Below are positions 28,576 to 40,233 of a stretch of 64,000 nucleotides of DNA, in pieces (positions within the stretch are counted from its first letter, which is position 1; the number at the start of each line of letters is the position of its first letter). The DNA lies in the NCBI GenBank assembly GCA_032821775.1, contig JAVLRN010000006.1:2914001-2978000 (forward strand). Direction: 5' to 3'. The DNA comes from Sanguinoderma infundibulare. Taxonomy: Eukaryota > Basidiomycota > Agaricomycetes > Polyporales > Polyporaceae. The notes under the pieces were generated by a model. The model did not search any database, was not told the DNA's origin, and saw only the letters and a program-made list of their open reading frames with translations. Both the position numbers and the translations under genes were made by a program.

Positions 28576-29520
28576 GTGTCAGTGCTGCGAAGTGATTTAA
28601 GCTGTCAACGGTTAGTAGTGTTCATGCGAACCCCCTGAACATAAATTCACGCTCACACACGGCACAGGATGGAGGAATGCTTCAAACAAGTGATTGTCGC
28701 TCCGCAGCAGGGCGAGGACTTTATGTATGCCACAGTGACTTCTACATCATCCGAGACACACTAGCAAGAGGATTGCGCGCGCGTCACAGCGCGTGCGCCC
28801 CGGCAAACGGGTGTTCTGGACCGTTCTCATGGTCGCCGCGCACATCTAGGCTTTCAAGTATCACTGTAGTGTTCTCCTGGCACCACGAAAGGGGTGTGCG
28901 TGCCGGTGGGAAGTGAAGGGCATGAGCGGCAGTGCCGACCGCTTTTAAGTTTCAGTAGCCCCCGTGTCTGTGCTTTTCGCCTGTACACCCGCTTTTCAAC
29001 GCCACGCTGCACTATCTGCGTTGTAACCGCCTCATCTATGTTAAATATTGAAGCCACCGACTTCATCCTTCAGGGAATTCCAAGCGATGGTGGCCTGGAC
29101 ATTGTGGTGACTCGCTACCGCCACCGCCACCGCCACCTCTCGACCGCAGGAAACTATGGCAGTCGTCTGTCTCTCGTTTGCCTGCGTGCAATATCATATT
29201 GTACGACTTTCTCTTTGTTACCGAACCTCTATACTGTCACTGATTGGTGATCGGATTCCTCGCAGACAAGGAGAGTTGGCTGCCCACTATCGAGTCCCTT
29301 TTCGAGTTGCAGTCCAAATCTCCCAATGGCGACTTGACTTATCATCGAAGTATGTTCCGTCGATGGGCCTAACCACGGTCGTTCCGCAATCATAAACGAG
29401 GACCGGTTGATGGAACGGCCTCAGGGCGTTAGTCAGTCTTGATTTATTCGCTCCACCGTCCGCCGTCCATTTAGCTCGCCTTTCTAGCGGCGCATGAGAT
29501 AGCGCGTGCGGCCCAGGTCC
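28576..29520 (+). repeat. Direct repeat, second copy
   Basis: Second copy of the segment at 27421-28050. It contains the 5' exons of the alpha/beta-hydrolase gene and carries an extra, unmatched piece of about 330 bp (28680-29008) before the ATG-bearing exon. Homology ends at the shared GGTCC near 29520. Confidence 0.72.
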
Positions 29521-30342
29521 TGCTCAAGTCAGGGCTCATCCAGGGAACCTCAGTCGTCGGTTTGGGTCACTCCGCATCGGGCTGTAGCTTGTACGGCGCC
29601 TCTGTCCACTCTGTCTTGACTGTCGGAGTCGCTGACTGAAAGGACTAGGCCTCTTGCAACCATTGGCTATCCTATCGACGAGCTTCCGTTCTCTTCGATT
29701 GTCCTGGTCGAGCCGGGAATCATGACACCACAGATGATAGACCGCGCAACTGCGGCCGGAATCCCTTACAACCGCATCATCGACATGGTGAAGAGGCGCA
29801 AGGATACCTGGCCTTCCCGCGCTGCGGCACGCGCATGGATGTCGACTCGACTGCCCTGGAAACACTGGACGCCTCGCTCGCTCAACCTCTTCGTTGTGGG
29901 TTGCAGTCGATTTCCATCTTCTGCAAGCGGATTTTGACGCGTTTGTGCAGGAGTACGGACTGCGCGATCTCCCGACAAGGACGTACCCAGATGTCCAGAG
30001 TGGCGTAACGTTCTGCTGCACCCGCGCACAAGAAAGTGTGAGCTACATCCGTAACCAAGATTCCGTCGATTGCCTGGAACGCTTGAAAGAGATCTGCCCG
30101 GTGATCCCTGTTCACTGCGTCTTCGGCGACCGACCAGATCTTATGTGAGCGTGGAATCCCTTGATCTCGATTCCCTCCTGACTTTGCGGAACGTGCAGAC
30201 CGGATTTCGTGAAAGCGGACATCGTAGACGAGAAGCAAGGCCGGAAGATGGCTTCGATCACGACTATCCCAGGCCGAGGACATCTTGTAAGTGGCGCCAA
30301 GCCGATCACGCCCGATGACAACCATCCTAACAGTACGCATAA
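29038..30342 (+). pseudogene. Alpha/beta-hydrolase gene, probably broken near its 5' end
   Basis: The 3' two-thirds reads as a normal fungal alpha/beta hydrolase. It includes AHEIARAAQVLLKSGLIQG, the nucleophile elbow GHSASG (GxSxG, Ser codon near 29571), LPFSSIVLVEPGIM, the family segment MVKRRKDTWPSRAAARAW, then LNLFV joined by a 54 bp intron to EYGLRDLPTRTYPD. VHCVFGDRPDLM follows, and a C-terminal GRGHL supplies the catalytic His. Related genes are common in Agaricomycetes and often described as toxin-biosynthesis-type hydrolases; substrates are unknown. Two problems lie upstream. A 5-base length difference in a CACCGC repeat puts the first exon out of frame with the strand that the first copy keeps open. 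The step between SPNGD and IIEVCSVDGPNHG needs a frame change shared with the first copy. Undetected splicing could rescue these, but a pseudogene is more likely. Confidence 0.6.
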
Positions 30343-30472
30343 TATAAGACCATTATGGAAGATCCTCAACGCGTAGCGTCAGCGGTGTGGGATATCCTGT
30401 GCAGCAGTCGGCAGCGCGAGAAGTTGAGTAAGCTGTAAAACAGACTGTATGAATGTCGTACACACCCTCTGC

Positions 30473-31934
30473 TCAATTATCCCAAGTCTTCTCCGCCCCG
30501 AGGAGCGCGTCGATCGTCTCCTCAAGCGTCCTCTGCCAGCCCAAGTACTCGGTGATTCCTAGGATCTCCCGCGCCCGCGTCGTATGGTACTTCGACAGCG
30601 GCCCCGGAAGCTCAGGCGCGTTCGACTCGAGCGTCGGAAGCCTGTCTCGCAGCGCCGGGCGTGTGTCGTGCAGGTGCTTCACGGCGACGAACCACGTCAT
30701 GACTTCCGGGCTCGCCACAATGAAGCGCCTCTCCTGTTGGTCCGCGCCGGCGCGAAGCGGCGGCAGCTCCAAGGCGCGGACGTGCGCGCGGGCGACGTCG
30801 CGCACGTCGACGTGGGATGGCAGGACCTGCGAGGGGAGGGGGCGGCCTGGCTCGCCGGCGATGAGTTGGTAGAGCATGCCGGGTGTCCCCAGGGAAGCCT
30901 TGAAGAGCGGGAGGATGGGCGGACCGTAGACAAATGGAGGGCAGACTATGGATATCGGGTTATTGGGGCAATCAGTCGGCTGTGGCCGCGAGAGGAGCGG
31001 AGCGAGGGACGTACTGGTCGCGATGTCGAGCTCGGGGTGTTCCTTGTTGAACTCCCAGACGGCTTGCTCTGCAAGGATCTTCGTCCCGCAGTAGACGTAG
31101 AAGTCATCGCGGCCGGGGCTCAGGAGGTCCTCGCGTGAGGTCTTCCCCCACTCTGCAGGAGATGCAGCACATGAGACAAGGATACCTCTCTTCAGTGACT
31201 CAAACCCCCGCTTACTCTTCTCGGTGAAGGTGAGACCTTTGTAGCTGTCCGCCATGTCGGCTGTATGCAGCCACAAGTCAGCTTTCTTGTCCGCTCCGAG
31301 CTTGTGAATATGAATAGCCCACGATCAAAAATGGCCGCCGTGCTGCTGGTCATGACAAACTTCTTAATCCCATTAGCTGCACCTTGGCGGATGACATTCA
31401 GTGTCCCATGCACAGCGTTCTGTATGGTGCAGTGACAGAATTAATGATTAGCGCAATGTCAGTTTGGCAGTACTGACCCTGATCTGTCCTGCTGGATCTT
31501 CTTTACCGGAGAGCGGCGATGCAACATGGAGGACCGCGTAGACGTCTGATACAGCATGATGTGAGCGCACTATACTGCAAGTACCTAAGGGAGTAAAGCC
31601 AGGTGGGGTGCGCTCACCCTTGAACGCATCAGTGAAGTCGCTGGTCGCAATGTCGTCAATCTGGACGGCCTCAAAGTTCGGGGTTGCTTTCCAGAACTCG
31701 CGGATGAAGTCGACCTTGCCTGCGCGAGCAGTGCTGTTGCCAGGTAAGTATCGCGAAGGAGAGAAAAGAGTGACGCGAACATACCCTCGAACGCGGTATC
31801 CGGCATCGAGCAGCTGCTGGACGACGTGAGCTGCGATGTAGCCGGACGCGCCGGTGATCTGTGAAAAGGCGTTAGCTGGGAGGTGCTGTGAGAGCAGTCC
31901 CTCCACTCACCAAGACGAGCTTGTTGGAAGTCAT
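30473..31934 (-). CDS. NAD(P)-dependent reductase, dihydroflavonol-4-reductase-like
   Basis: It starts at 31934 with MTSNKLVL, then an intron, then ITGASGYIAAHVVQQL, the Rossmann cofactor motif. Next come KVDFIREFWKATPNFEAVQ, VLHVASPLSGKEDP, KKFVMTSSTAAIFD, DSYKGLTFTEK, WGKTSREDLLSPGRDD, the catalytic YCGTK (YxxxK), WEFNKEHPELDIAT, PPFVYGPPILPLFKAS, VLPSHVDVRDVARAH, and a C-terminus ending AEKTWDN at 30473. Exon layout parallels the gene at 8.8 kb, including phases at the RG, DIAT and TEK junctions, so it is an intact paralog placed in the opposite orientation. The family (extended short-chain dehydrogenases acting on aromatic or aliphatic aldehydes and ketones) suggests a redox role alongside the monooxygenases, but the substrate is not evident. 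It lies just beyond the alpha/beta-hydrolase gene, with 3' ends facing each other. Confidence 0.87.
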
Positions 31935-33054
31935 GCAGGGCGTGTTCCTGCGTGAGTTTATGGTCTCATCAAGAAGAATGCTCCAACGCTTTTAACCGGC
32001 GGCCAACTCAGGGTCAAGCGACCAGTGCCCCGGAGAGTTCGGGAACGCATAAGTCATGGTGATCAGATGGGACCGCCCTCTGCATGAAAAGGCATACAAC
32101 CGGCCACTGTGGGCACGACTTTACACCAACTCCGTCTCCGAGACTCGCTGATCGTGTCAGCGCTCTGCCAGAGTATGTAATCCCGGATCCGTCCCTGGGG
32201 GCTGCCGCCGGCGTCGAGCCTTCAAGACAGGAGAATATAAGCTGAGGTATAGGAGAAAGACTTGGAGTTCGGCCACAAGGGGTTTTCTCCCGATGGTCGT
32301 TCGTTCGGGCATTAGATGGATCACCGAGGCGTGAGTTAGTACCCGGTCGGTGAGAAGGGTGTAAAATGGAGATTATGCAATGTTCGCATTTGTAAAAAGG
32401 TCCCCGATCCAGACACAAAGGACCAGATGATGCTGCGCATGGAGGTCGTCAGCTTGAATACCGAGGTGGAGTTCAACAAGCTACCCACTAAGAGATCCGA
32501 GTCCTCGCCGCGGTCCACACAAGGTGTCACGGTGGCCCTGGACCGAAACGATCATGATATCATATCCACATGTTTGTGGGCAGATTCCCCGCTTGGTGCG
32601 CTATACAATGTAAAGCTCCGGATTCCACATTCGACGTGTTACTCCGGATGGATGCTCACGGTTGCCGCGAACACCCCGAGCCGTGGTGCCTTGGCGCAGA
32701 GATCATCAATCGACACTGCGAGCTGATATTTGGAACCATGGTGAAATATTTGAGACACCGTATTCCGGATTTCCAGAGGCGCGAAAGCCACGAGCACCTG
32801 GGCAGAATAACTTAGCGTGGAGGGACTGGGGAACGGAAAACACAGCCACATACTCAACGTCATATTTGATTGAATTTGAGAGCCGAGGGCGGACAGAGAC
32901 AAGGGGTTTCGAATTCAATGCAAACACCGTAAACATAATTTCACCTTCAATCGATCCATCATGTTAGAGTAGTGTAAAACAGCTCGACACGGCGCCAACG
33001 TACAAATGTCCGGCTCCAAACAAAAAACACCATAGTAGACCAAGCCCTCACCGG
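31935..33054. other. Intergenic, no gene recognised
   Basis: This contains the promoter of the reductase ending at 31934 and the 3' flank of the coiled-coil gene. AT content is higher near 32.85-33.0 kb. No coding pattern was supported. Confidence 0.45.
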
Positions 33055-36000
33055 TCACCCCCGCCAACTAGGCACAGGCGCAGCCTCCGCACTCCCAGCC
33101 GGCACCCTCCTCGCGCCGCCCTTGCTCGGAGGCTTCATCACGGTTCCCCTCCCTCTAGCGCCCGCAGCCGCAGCCGCCCTTGTGCGTGCACCAACACCGC
33201 TCGCGGGCTTACCGGCCGGCTTTCTCGCATCCTTTGAAGCAGCCCCGCCCTTCCCACTGCCTGGCCCGGAAGGGTTGAGCTTCGCGCGCTTGACGTTCTC
33301 CTTCTCGAGCGTCGCTCCCGCACGGGCGCGCGACGTCCTCGTCTGGGGCTGGGGTTGTGGTGGTGCTGGCGCCTCCACGCGCCCCTTGCCCTTGCCCTTG
33401 TCTACCGCCTTGGGCTTATTCACCGGAGCTATCTTGTTCCCCAACGGGCTGTGGTCGTCCTCGGACACGCCCAGCTCCTCCGCGAGGCTCCTCGCCGGCT
33501 CCTGCTGGGCCACACGCGTGGGGATGTGCGAGACGTCCGCATCCATCGCGTCCTCGTCAACCTCGGCCAGAGCGTCGAGCACGGGGCCATCGGGGCTGTC
33601 AGGGGAGTTGGCGAGCATGAGAATACGGCTGAGCGGGCTCGGTTTCACGGGGGAGTACGCATGGATCATGCGCTGGGCGAAGGGTTTCGCCATCGGGAAG
33701 GGGCGCGGCGTGCTCGGGACGGGAAGAGGCGGGGCGGGGGGAGCGGATGAGGAGGATGAGGAGCTCGCTGAAGATACAGGCTTGTGGGTGGTGTCCATGA
33801 TGTCGTCGTCGGAGATATCGGCCGACGGTGGGGGTATCTCGAGTTTTGGCAGTGGGGGTATAGGTGGCAGTTTGGTTGCTCCGCCTGCTTCTGGTGAGGG
33901 GAACGACGCAGCAGGGGACGGAGGGGGAAGCACGAATTCACTCGTGAGTATCGCGGGGGACAGGGAGGCTGGGGCCGCCATGCTGGTCTTGAACTGGGGC
34001 GGCGGCTTAACGGGTGAAGGAGGTATCGTGCAGGGAATGACCTCCGTCTCGTATGCTGGCATGACTTTGCTCTTTCGTGGAGCTTTCGCTTTCGGCGAAA
34101 GAACAACGCCGAGGCCCGAGGAGCGCCGCGACACGCGCGTCTTACGCGGGCTTGCAGCCTTGCCCTTCAGTTTCCGAGCCGATTTACGAGGTGAGTTGTG
34201 AACGGCAATAGAAGCAGGGAGACCTGATATTGGAGCGGTTGAGGAGCTGCCTGCTGGCGCAGGCGTTGGCGGAAGTTCGGCAAGCATCATCTCCACTTCC
34301 CAAGAACGCTTTTCTTCGAGTAGCTTTAGTCGCTCGGCCTTGAAGGTGGACGGTGAGACATCTACGACGCATGCTATTCCAATTAGGGAACATACCTCCA
34401 GGGCGGCTTTCTCCTTGCCTAGCCTGACAGCGGCCTCCGTAAACTTCCTACGCTCCTCCTCGAGCTCCTTGAACCGGGTATCCAGTCGCTGTCTCTCTTC
34501 GTCTCGCGCGGGAGCGGTCATCAGGTCAATGCTCATCTCCCCGAGGTCGCTCGCTGCCATTCGCTGGTCTTGAGCGTAGCGATCAAACAGCTCTTGCGTC
34601 TGGGCCGCCGACGCGGCGGCCTGTTTCTGCGACTCGCCTACATCCACGGCCGTGAGTATCATTCAACTGCATGAGCCAAAAAAAAGGAAGCTGTACCGAG
34701 GTCTGCACGGAGCTTGTCGATAACAGCCTGAAGGCGTTGGAGTTCCACGCCGTCTTCCACCCGAGTAGATGGTATTCGCGTCTTTGTCGAATGTGGCGGA
34801 GATTCTTTCCTCGAGCCACTGCAGGATGCTGTGTTGGGCTGCGTTTTCTGCCAGATGGTCTCGCGGAGGGACGTGAACAGGTTGTTCAGAATCTGTCTAG
34901 TCCCCTCCACAGGCTGGCTTTGGAAGAGAGTGTCGAACGAAATGGGTTCGGGCTTGCATGTCGTTAGGATCAAAGTCGCTCAAAATGTCCAAAAGACGCA
35001 CCTCTGGCGGAGCGTCCGCATCCCCGACCGTCCGCGTCGCATGCAAAACACTCTGGAGCTCATTTGCAGCACTCAGCAGCAACCCTCTCAGTCTCCTGTT
35101 CTGCTCAAGCAGCTCTTTCCTGGCGCCCTCCGCCTGCTCCAGCGCGACGTCCAGAAACCCCTGTCCCTTCCCACAGAGCTGCACGTCACTAGCGTCGACG
35201 ACCGCCAGGTTCGCGCACGTCATCCCCGCAGGAAGCGAACCGGCCTTGAGCTGGGAGTCGGAGAGCTTCGTCCAGCGCTCGACCATGCGCTCCTTCTCCT
35301 TCTCGAGCTTCTTGAGTTCCGTCTGGTGCGTCGCGCGGAGGCCGTGGAGGGTAGTGCGAGTGCGCTGGAGCTCGGCGGTTGTGTGCTTGTGTGCATTCTC
35401 AGAGGATTGGAGGGATTTAGAGGCGGAGCTGGGTGGGGCGAATCAGTGCCGGCGCAAAATGATTGGCATGCCGCTCATTGCTCAGTCCTCGCGAATACCT
35501 CTAGGGAAAGACATGGGCACATCCGCTTCGGGTACGTGCATATAGCTGCACGACGTGGGGCAGCCTATGATGAAAAGGCGAACTGAAGCGTGCAGGGCGG
35601 TGAAGGCTATCCTTGAAGCCGTACGCGACCTCCACGGGTCAGAATAACAACGCGTATACCCGTGTCCATCCCTAAACACACTAGGCTAGACAACATGATG
35701 AGGACAGGGACGACTTACGTTGCGCGCGACTTGTGAAGGTTCATCTCGCGTTCGGCGTTTGCAGCCTTGTCGGTCTCCGCCTTGTACATCGAGGTGAGGC
35801 GTTCATGGTCGTACGTTTGGGTGCGCAGTTTCGTTGTCAGGTCTTCTGTGCGCGTCATGTCGTCCTATACGAAGTCTGTGCCGGAAGTGCGTTGGAGAAG
35901 GCGAGGGGACTCACGATTCGTTGGCTGAGCATCCCCAACATGCACTTGACTACCCGATCCGAATCCCCCTTCGCTAACCCATCCAGCGATAATCCAGCAT

Positions 36001-36166
36001 CGTGCACAAAGCCGTGTGCAATGAGTTGTGAATTAACGTACTGCAAGCTAGAGGTCGATGTGCATGATTCCGAGGAGCCAGTGTCGGAGAATCCAGGTGA
36101 GGTGAGTTCGGAGAGAGACGCGTCGAGGGCCCAGTGGACGAGTTTCTTCGGCGTTCGCTTATCCAT
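33055..36166 (-). CDS. ADIP-family (SSX2IP/Msd1-like) coiled-coil spindle-pole protein
   Basis: The first exon (MDKRTPKKLVHWALD) contains a Ser/Thr-rich linker and VNSQLIAHGFVHDAGLSLDG, the N-terminal signature of the afadin- and alpha-actinin-binding (ADIP, PF11559) domain. Charged coiled coil follows, with DLTTKLRTQTYDHERLTSMY, ELKKLEKEKERMVERW and RKELLEQNRRLRGLLLSAAN. A 49 bp intron then leads to EPISFDTLFQSQPVEG. A second coiled coil holds SQKQAAASAAQTQELFDRY and RRKFTEAAVRLGKEKAALE. The C-terminal half is a long basic, Pro/Ser-rich tail with many SP sites (HAYSPVKPSPLSRI), a KEN box at 33296-33304, and GRG/RGRG basic stretches at the end. Known members, fission yeast Msd1 and human SSX2IP, anchor microtubules at spindle poles. 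The long tail is extra to the core domain, and its mitotic regulation is inferred from motifs. The antisense strand of the last exon also has a long open frame, judged a shadow. Confidence 0.78.
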
Positions 36167-37561
36167 GACCAGAGGAAGCCGCTGCGACCTATGTCACGGT
36201 AAGACGCACAGGATGTTGAAGGCGTCGGTGTCGGGGGTGTCGGAAACGTCGAGGGGATCCAGGCGGAAGGCGTTGATGACGACGAGTAAGGAGCCGCGAG
36301 CCGCGAGCGCGGTTCGACCACCTCGCGTCTGGCCACGTGATCGAGGTTGCAGTGGGGCCAACCCGATTTTCTCGGGATTGCAGGTTCGACCGCTATCACC
36401 ACCACCTATCGCTGCACCAGCTCTCATCCGTCTCATCCGTCAAACTTCACTGATACTTCGAATGCATATACGAGCTCTCTTAGGCCGCAGTGTGCAGTTG
36501 GGAATGAGGCCTCATCGCTAGCTCAAAGTGACCAAATACGAGCCATTGGTTCCGAACACAAGGCTACTTACCAGCTAGTGAAAAGTAGGTTAGAAAAGCC
36601 CGTGCATCTGCCAATAACTAACGTACACTCTTGACAGACTAGCGCTATAGCAATGCTTTCTCCTGGCAAACGCTCGTAGAGATCATTCGAAGCTTCTCCC
36701 AATGATGTAGGCTGTACACCGTGGGACGACGGAAAGCACAGAACCCAAATACTGCTTGGAGGACGTTGAGGTGCGGCAAGCGAAACACCCCACCGACCGT
36801 ACCTTGACTCCCGACCACCATAGCTCTTCAGCCAGAATAGCCTCCATGGCTGAATCGGCCGTAGCAGACAGATCTTCCCCAGATTATGAGGTGCGTCCTG
36901 GTTGCTCTGCGATTTACTGTACGATGAACCGACAATCTTTGCCGATCGGACTGCCCTAGTCTTTCCATATCTCCTCCAACCCTGTTAGCCGGAGGGCCTC
37001 CCCAATCCCTCTGACCACCGCATCGTCGGCTTCACTCGATGAAAACATCGATACGGGTCGTTCCGACCTTGCGGAGTCGGACTCTGGTTCAAATGTGGGG
37101 TGTCGATCACGCACATCGCCCATTGGGCCCTTCGCGGCGTTTGATTCTTCGCCAAATGTCCGTGTTATCCAAGTGCCTATTCCCCACGCTACGATCATAC
37201 CTCCGCCCGCCGGCAATGGAAGCCGAGTGTCTCAAAAGGACCAATACGCACAGCGAACAGTGAGTAATCCTCACTATACAGTCTTTTGCATGTCAAACTG
37301 CAGTCTCTGTGCGCGTCGAAGCTATTTGGCCGTATTTTGTTTCCGCTGCCGGTTAGGTTGGTTAGCGTTGGTCGCGCCCGACGAAACCAATTCGTCGAGG
37401 ATAAATTTCCACAGACTCCCAGGGGAAACGGGGCTGGATCCCGAGTCGGCGGCACTGGGGGATTCGCCTCGCCCGGTCCCGAGCAGGAGGGCGGCGAGTC
37501 GCCGGCGGGGCTGCAAATACGAGCAAACAGCTCAGCGCGCGAGCGTCGGCTGCCGTTTGAT
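36167..37561. other. Intergenic between divergent genes, one doubtful small frame
   Basis: It holds the promoters of the ADIP-type gene (-) and the DUF6535 gene (+). On the minus strand 37198-36956 could encode an 80-residue protein starting MIVAWGIGTWITRTFG and ending EEIWKD, with a hydrophobic start and a hydrophilic tail. I found no partner exon and no family, so I do not list it as a gene. An extra 5' exon of the DUF6535 gene could also lie here. Confidence 0.35.
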
Positions 37562-39872
37562 ATGCAAAGGAATATAACTCTCGCGCATACACTGATCTCT
37601 TATGTGCTGTGGAAGACACTTGCCGAGGACACGATTGACGGTGGCGTGGAGATCGGGAGCAACGTTTTGCCTCCGATTGCTCCAGTCACCAATGACGCAT
37701 GGGCGAGCTGCGTCAAAGCTCTCCGCGACTATGATGAACACTTGGTCAAGGGATGGAAAGAAGATGTGGACAGTCTACTGGTCTTCGTAAGTATTCCCAA
37801 GGCAGCTTCGCAACAACTTGTATTCATCCAATGTGCTAGGCGGGTCTGTTCTCTGCTGTGCTCACCACCTTCAACATCGAGGCCTACAAACTCCTACAAC
37901 AGGATCCAGCAGACACTTCTGCTGCTCTTCTTGCACAGATCTCCAACCAACTTGCTGCTGGCTCTGGCAATGGTTCGACCTCCGCGCCATCGCATAACAC
38001 TTCTCCTTTCCGTCCCGACGCTCGCTCTGTCCGGATCAACATCCTCTGGTTCTCCAGCCTCGTCCTTAGTCTTGTCTCGGCCTCCATCGGCATACTCACG
38101 AAGCAGTGGCTGCGCGAGTATATCAGCAACACCGCGAGCTCTCACCGAGAGAACGCTCGTATCCGGCAGCTGCGCCACGAAGGGTTCGTGCGCTGGCAGA
38201 TCCCGCTCACGATTGCGCTCCTACCCATATTGCTGCAGGTCGCCATGGCTCTGTTCTTCGCCGGGCTGCTCGATCTTCTGTGGAGCCTGCACCCCTCCGT
38301 GGCTGGAGTCGTGACTGCGCTGGTCACGATTGCCCTTGCATTCCTGGTCCTCACAACGTTGCTGCCTACTATCCGCGGAGACTGCCCATACAAATCCCCC
38401 CAGGCGATGGGCGTCTTCCTCCTTTCTCAAGCATTCATGCGTCTTCTGTCCTATCTCGCCGGCCGCCTTTATTCTTTCTTGCGCTGGGACCGCCGACAAT
38501 GGCCTATCTATGTCGAGCCTAGGCTGTTCAAGCGACGCAGCCGCATCCTCGCTGGATGGCTCCGCCGTCTTATGCATCGGAAGTACTATGGAAGCTGGCG
38601 GGAACGCGAGAAAGCCATCGTGCGTCAGGAGGAGGCGAAGCTGGACCATCGTATCCTCGCCGGAGCTGACGCGACATTCATGGACGACGAGTTCCTTGAC
38701 CGCGTCGTCCGCGCCTGTATAAACGATACCAGCTGTCCTGCAGCTGTGGACTGCCTTCACGAGATCATCGTCCATCGCGCTGATGGGATGATGGACGGTT
38801 TCCCGTACTGGAGACACGCGGATGACGTCGATGGAAGCGTTGCCTTGCTCCTGCACTTGGTTGTCGACATGTTGCCGAGGATCGAGAAGGGCGAAATTAC
38901 AAGCATCGAGAAAACGCTGCTCATTGCGGATCATCTGTGCCGCGCAATCCCCTTCGAAGACTCGAAGAACCGCGACAAGATCGTCTACCTGTATCAGCGT
39001 CTCTTCGAGAGCCTAGCCAAGTTCCTTGTGCACCAAGATTCCATCAAGAGGGCTTCATTCGAGCTCATGCGTAGTCTATGGGCGAAGATGTCAGCCCCTG
39101 TGCTACCTTCCGGTGAGCTCACTTTTTCTGCCAGTGCGTTTGTTAAATATCTGACAATTTACCGTCAGTGATCCAAAGTTTAACCAAGTTTGCGCGCACA
39201 GCGAAGCAGGCCGACGAAGTCGACACATTCTACCTCGCGTGCGAGATGGCACTCGGCTTCTCGACGCGCTCGGACCTTCCGCGCGTGGTCTTGAACAACG
39301 TTCGTGGCGAGCTTCAAGTCATCCTCGAAGACCTTGAAGGTCATCTCATCGCGCCAGACCACGGCGTCGGTGCACTCGGCCCGGGGCAGTCCGCGTCCAT
39401 CCTGCTCGCGCTCGAGGAACTCGCCGTGCTGGACCCGGACCTCATCAGCACGAACATCCTGCGCATACTCGACCACGTCCGGCTCGATGGCCCTCCTGCG
39501 GGCATGACGTCTGACACGAACAGCATGGCGAGCTTCTTGCAGCGGCGCCTGGCATCGGCGCGAGCGTTGAGGAAGCTGCGGCAGTCGAAGCCGAGGTGGC
39601 AGAGACCGGATCCGCAGCGGCGGAAGGCGATACACGTGCGCGGGAGGGAGGACCTGGCGGCGTTGAACTTGCAGCTACCGACCACACCCGTGAGAGAAAC
39701 GCGGCAGGAGGAGGATGGACAGCAGAAACGACCACAACAGTCTGCGCCGGCTTCGCCTGTCGCTGAGCACCTGTATCCATCATCTGCGCTGCATTCTTCT
39801 CCTCCGCAGCTTGCTGCTCCTCTTCCATCGCGCCCGTCCACGGTCCCGGAGGAACGTGAACGCACGACGTGA
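37562..39872 (+). CDS. DUF6535 multi-pass membrane protein
   Basis: Three exons, 37562-37786, 37840-39112 and 39169-39872, encode about 733 residues. The DUF6535 domain lies in roughly residues 40-230. It begins with ALRDYDEHLVKGWKEDVDSL, then a membrane helix starting AGLFSAVLTTFNIEAYKLL, then DPADTSAALLAQISNQL. The hallmark TKQWLREY and RQLRHEGFVRWQIP segment follows, then two or three hydrophobic helices around LTIALLPILLQVAMALFFAG and VVTALVTIALAFLVLTTLLP. The remainder is a helical cytosolic region with a Pro/Gln-rich, probably disordered end. The family is confined to mushroom-forming fungi, occurs in many copies, and its function is unknown. The start at 37562 is the first in-frame ATG that leaves a natural N-terminus, but an upstream exon is possible. 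The DUF1275 gene follows 360 bp downstream on the same strand. Confidence 0.85.
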
Positions 39873-40233
39873 TCCTCGCGTTGGACTACAGGAGCTGAAG
39901 GCAACACTTCCGGCTTGAACCAAACTTCTTCTGTCTTTCTTTCCTTCTGCCTGCTTCGGTATACCCTATCCCATGGTCTGCTATACCCATATTCCTGTCG
40001 CTTGCTCCAGAATGCACCATCTCGCTCGAATCACTATACTATTTCCCGTATCAAACGCGATCACGTCAGCACGACGTCAGCCAGGTGGCTGTGTTGTGGA
40101 TATCGCCTTGCACCCACCATGCTCAACCTTCAGCTTCAGCAGCGGCAGTGGGTGGGCGACAGCACTTACACCATCAGGCATACCGTCATAGGTTATACCA
40201 CGCAACGGCCTGGAGCACGCCAACGCAGACTCG
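39873..40233. other. Short intergenic gap
   Basis: The gap between two same-strand membrane-protein genes. It must hold the 3' end of one and the promoter of the other. No distinct element was identified. Confidence 0.5.

Noticed and set aside
33122..34201. A 359-codon plus-strand open frame
   Set aside because: It is antisense to the last exon of the ADIP-family gene, whose own frame is supported by splice phase, coiled-coil continuity and KEN/SP motifs.
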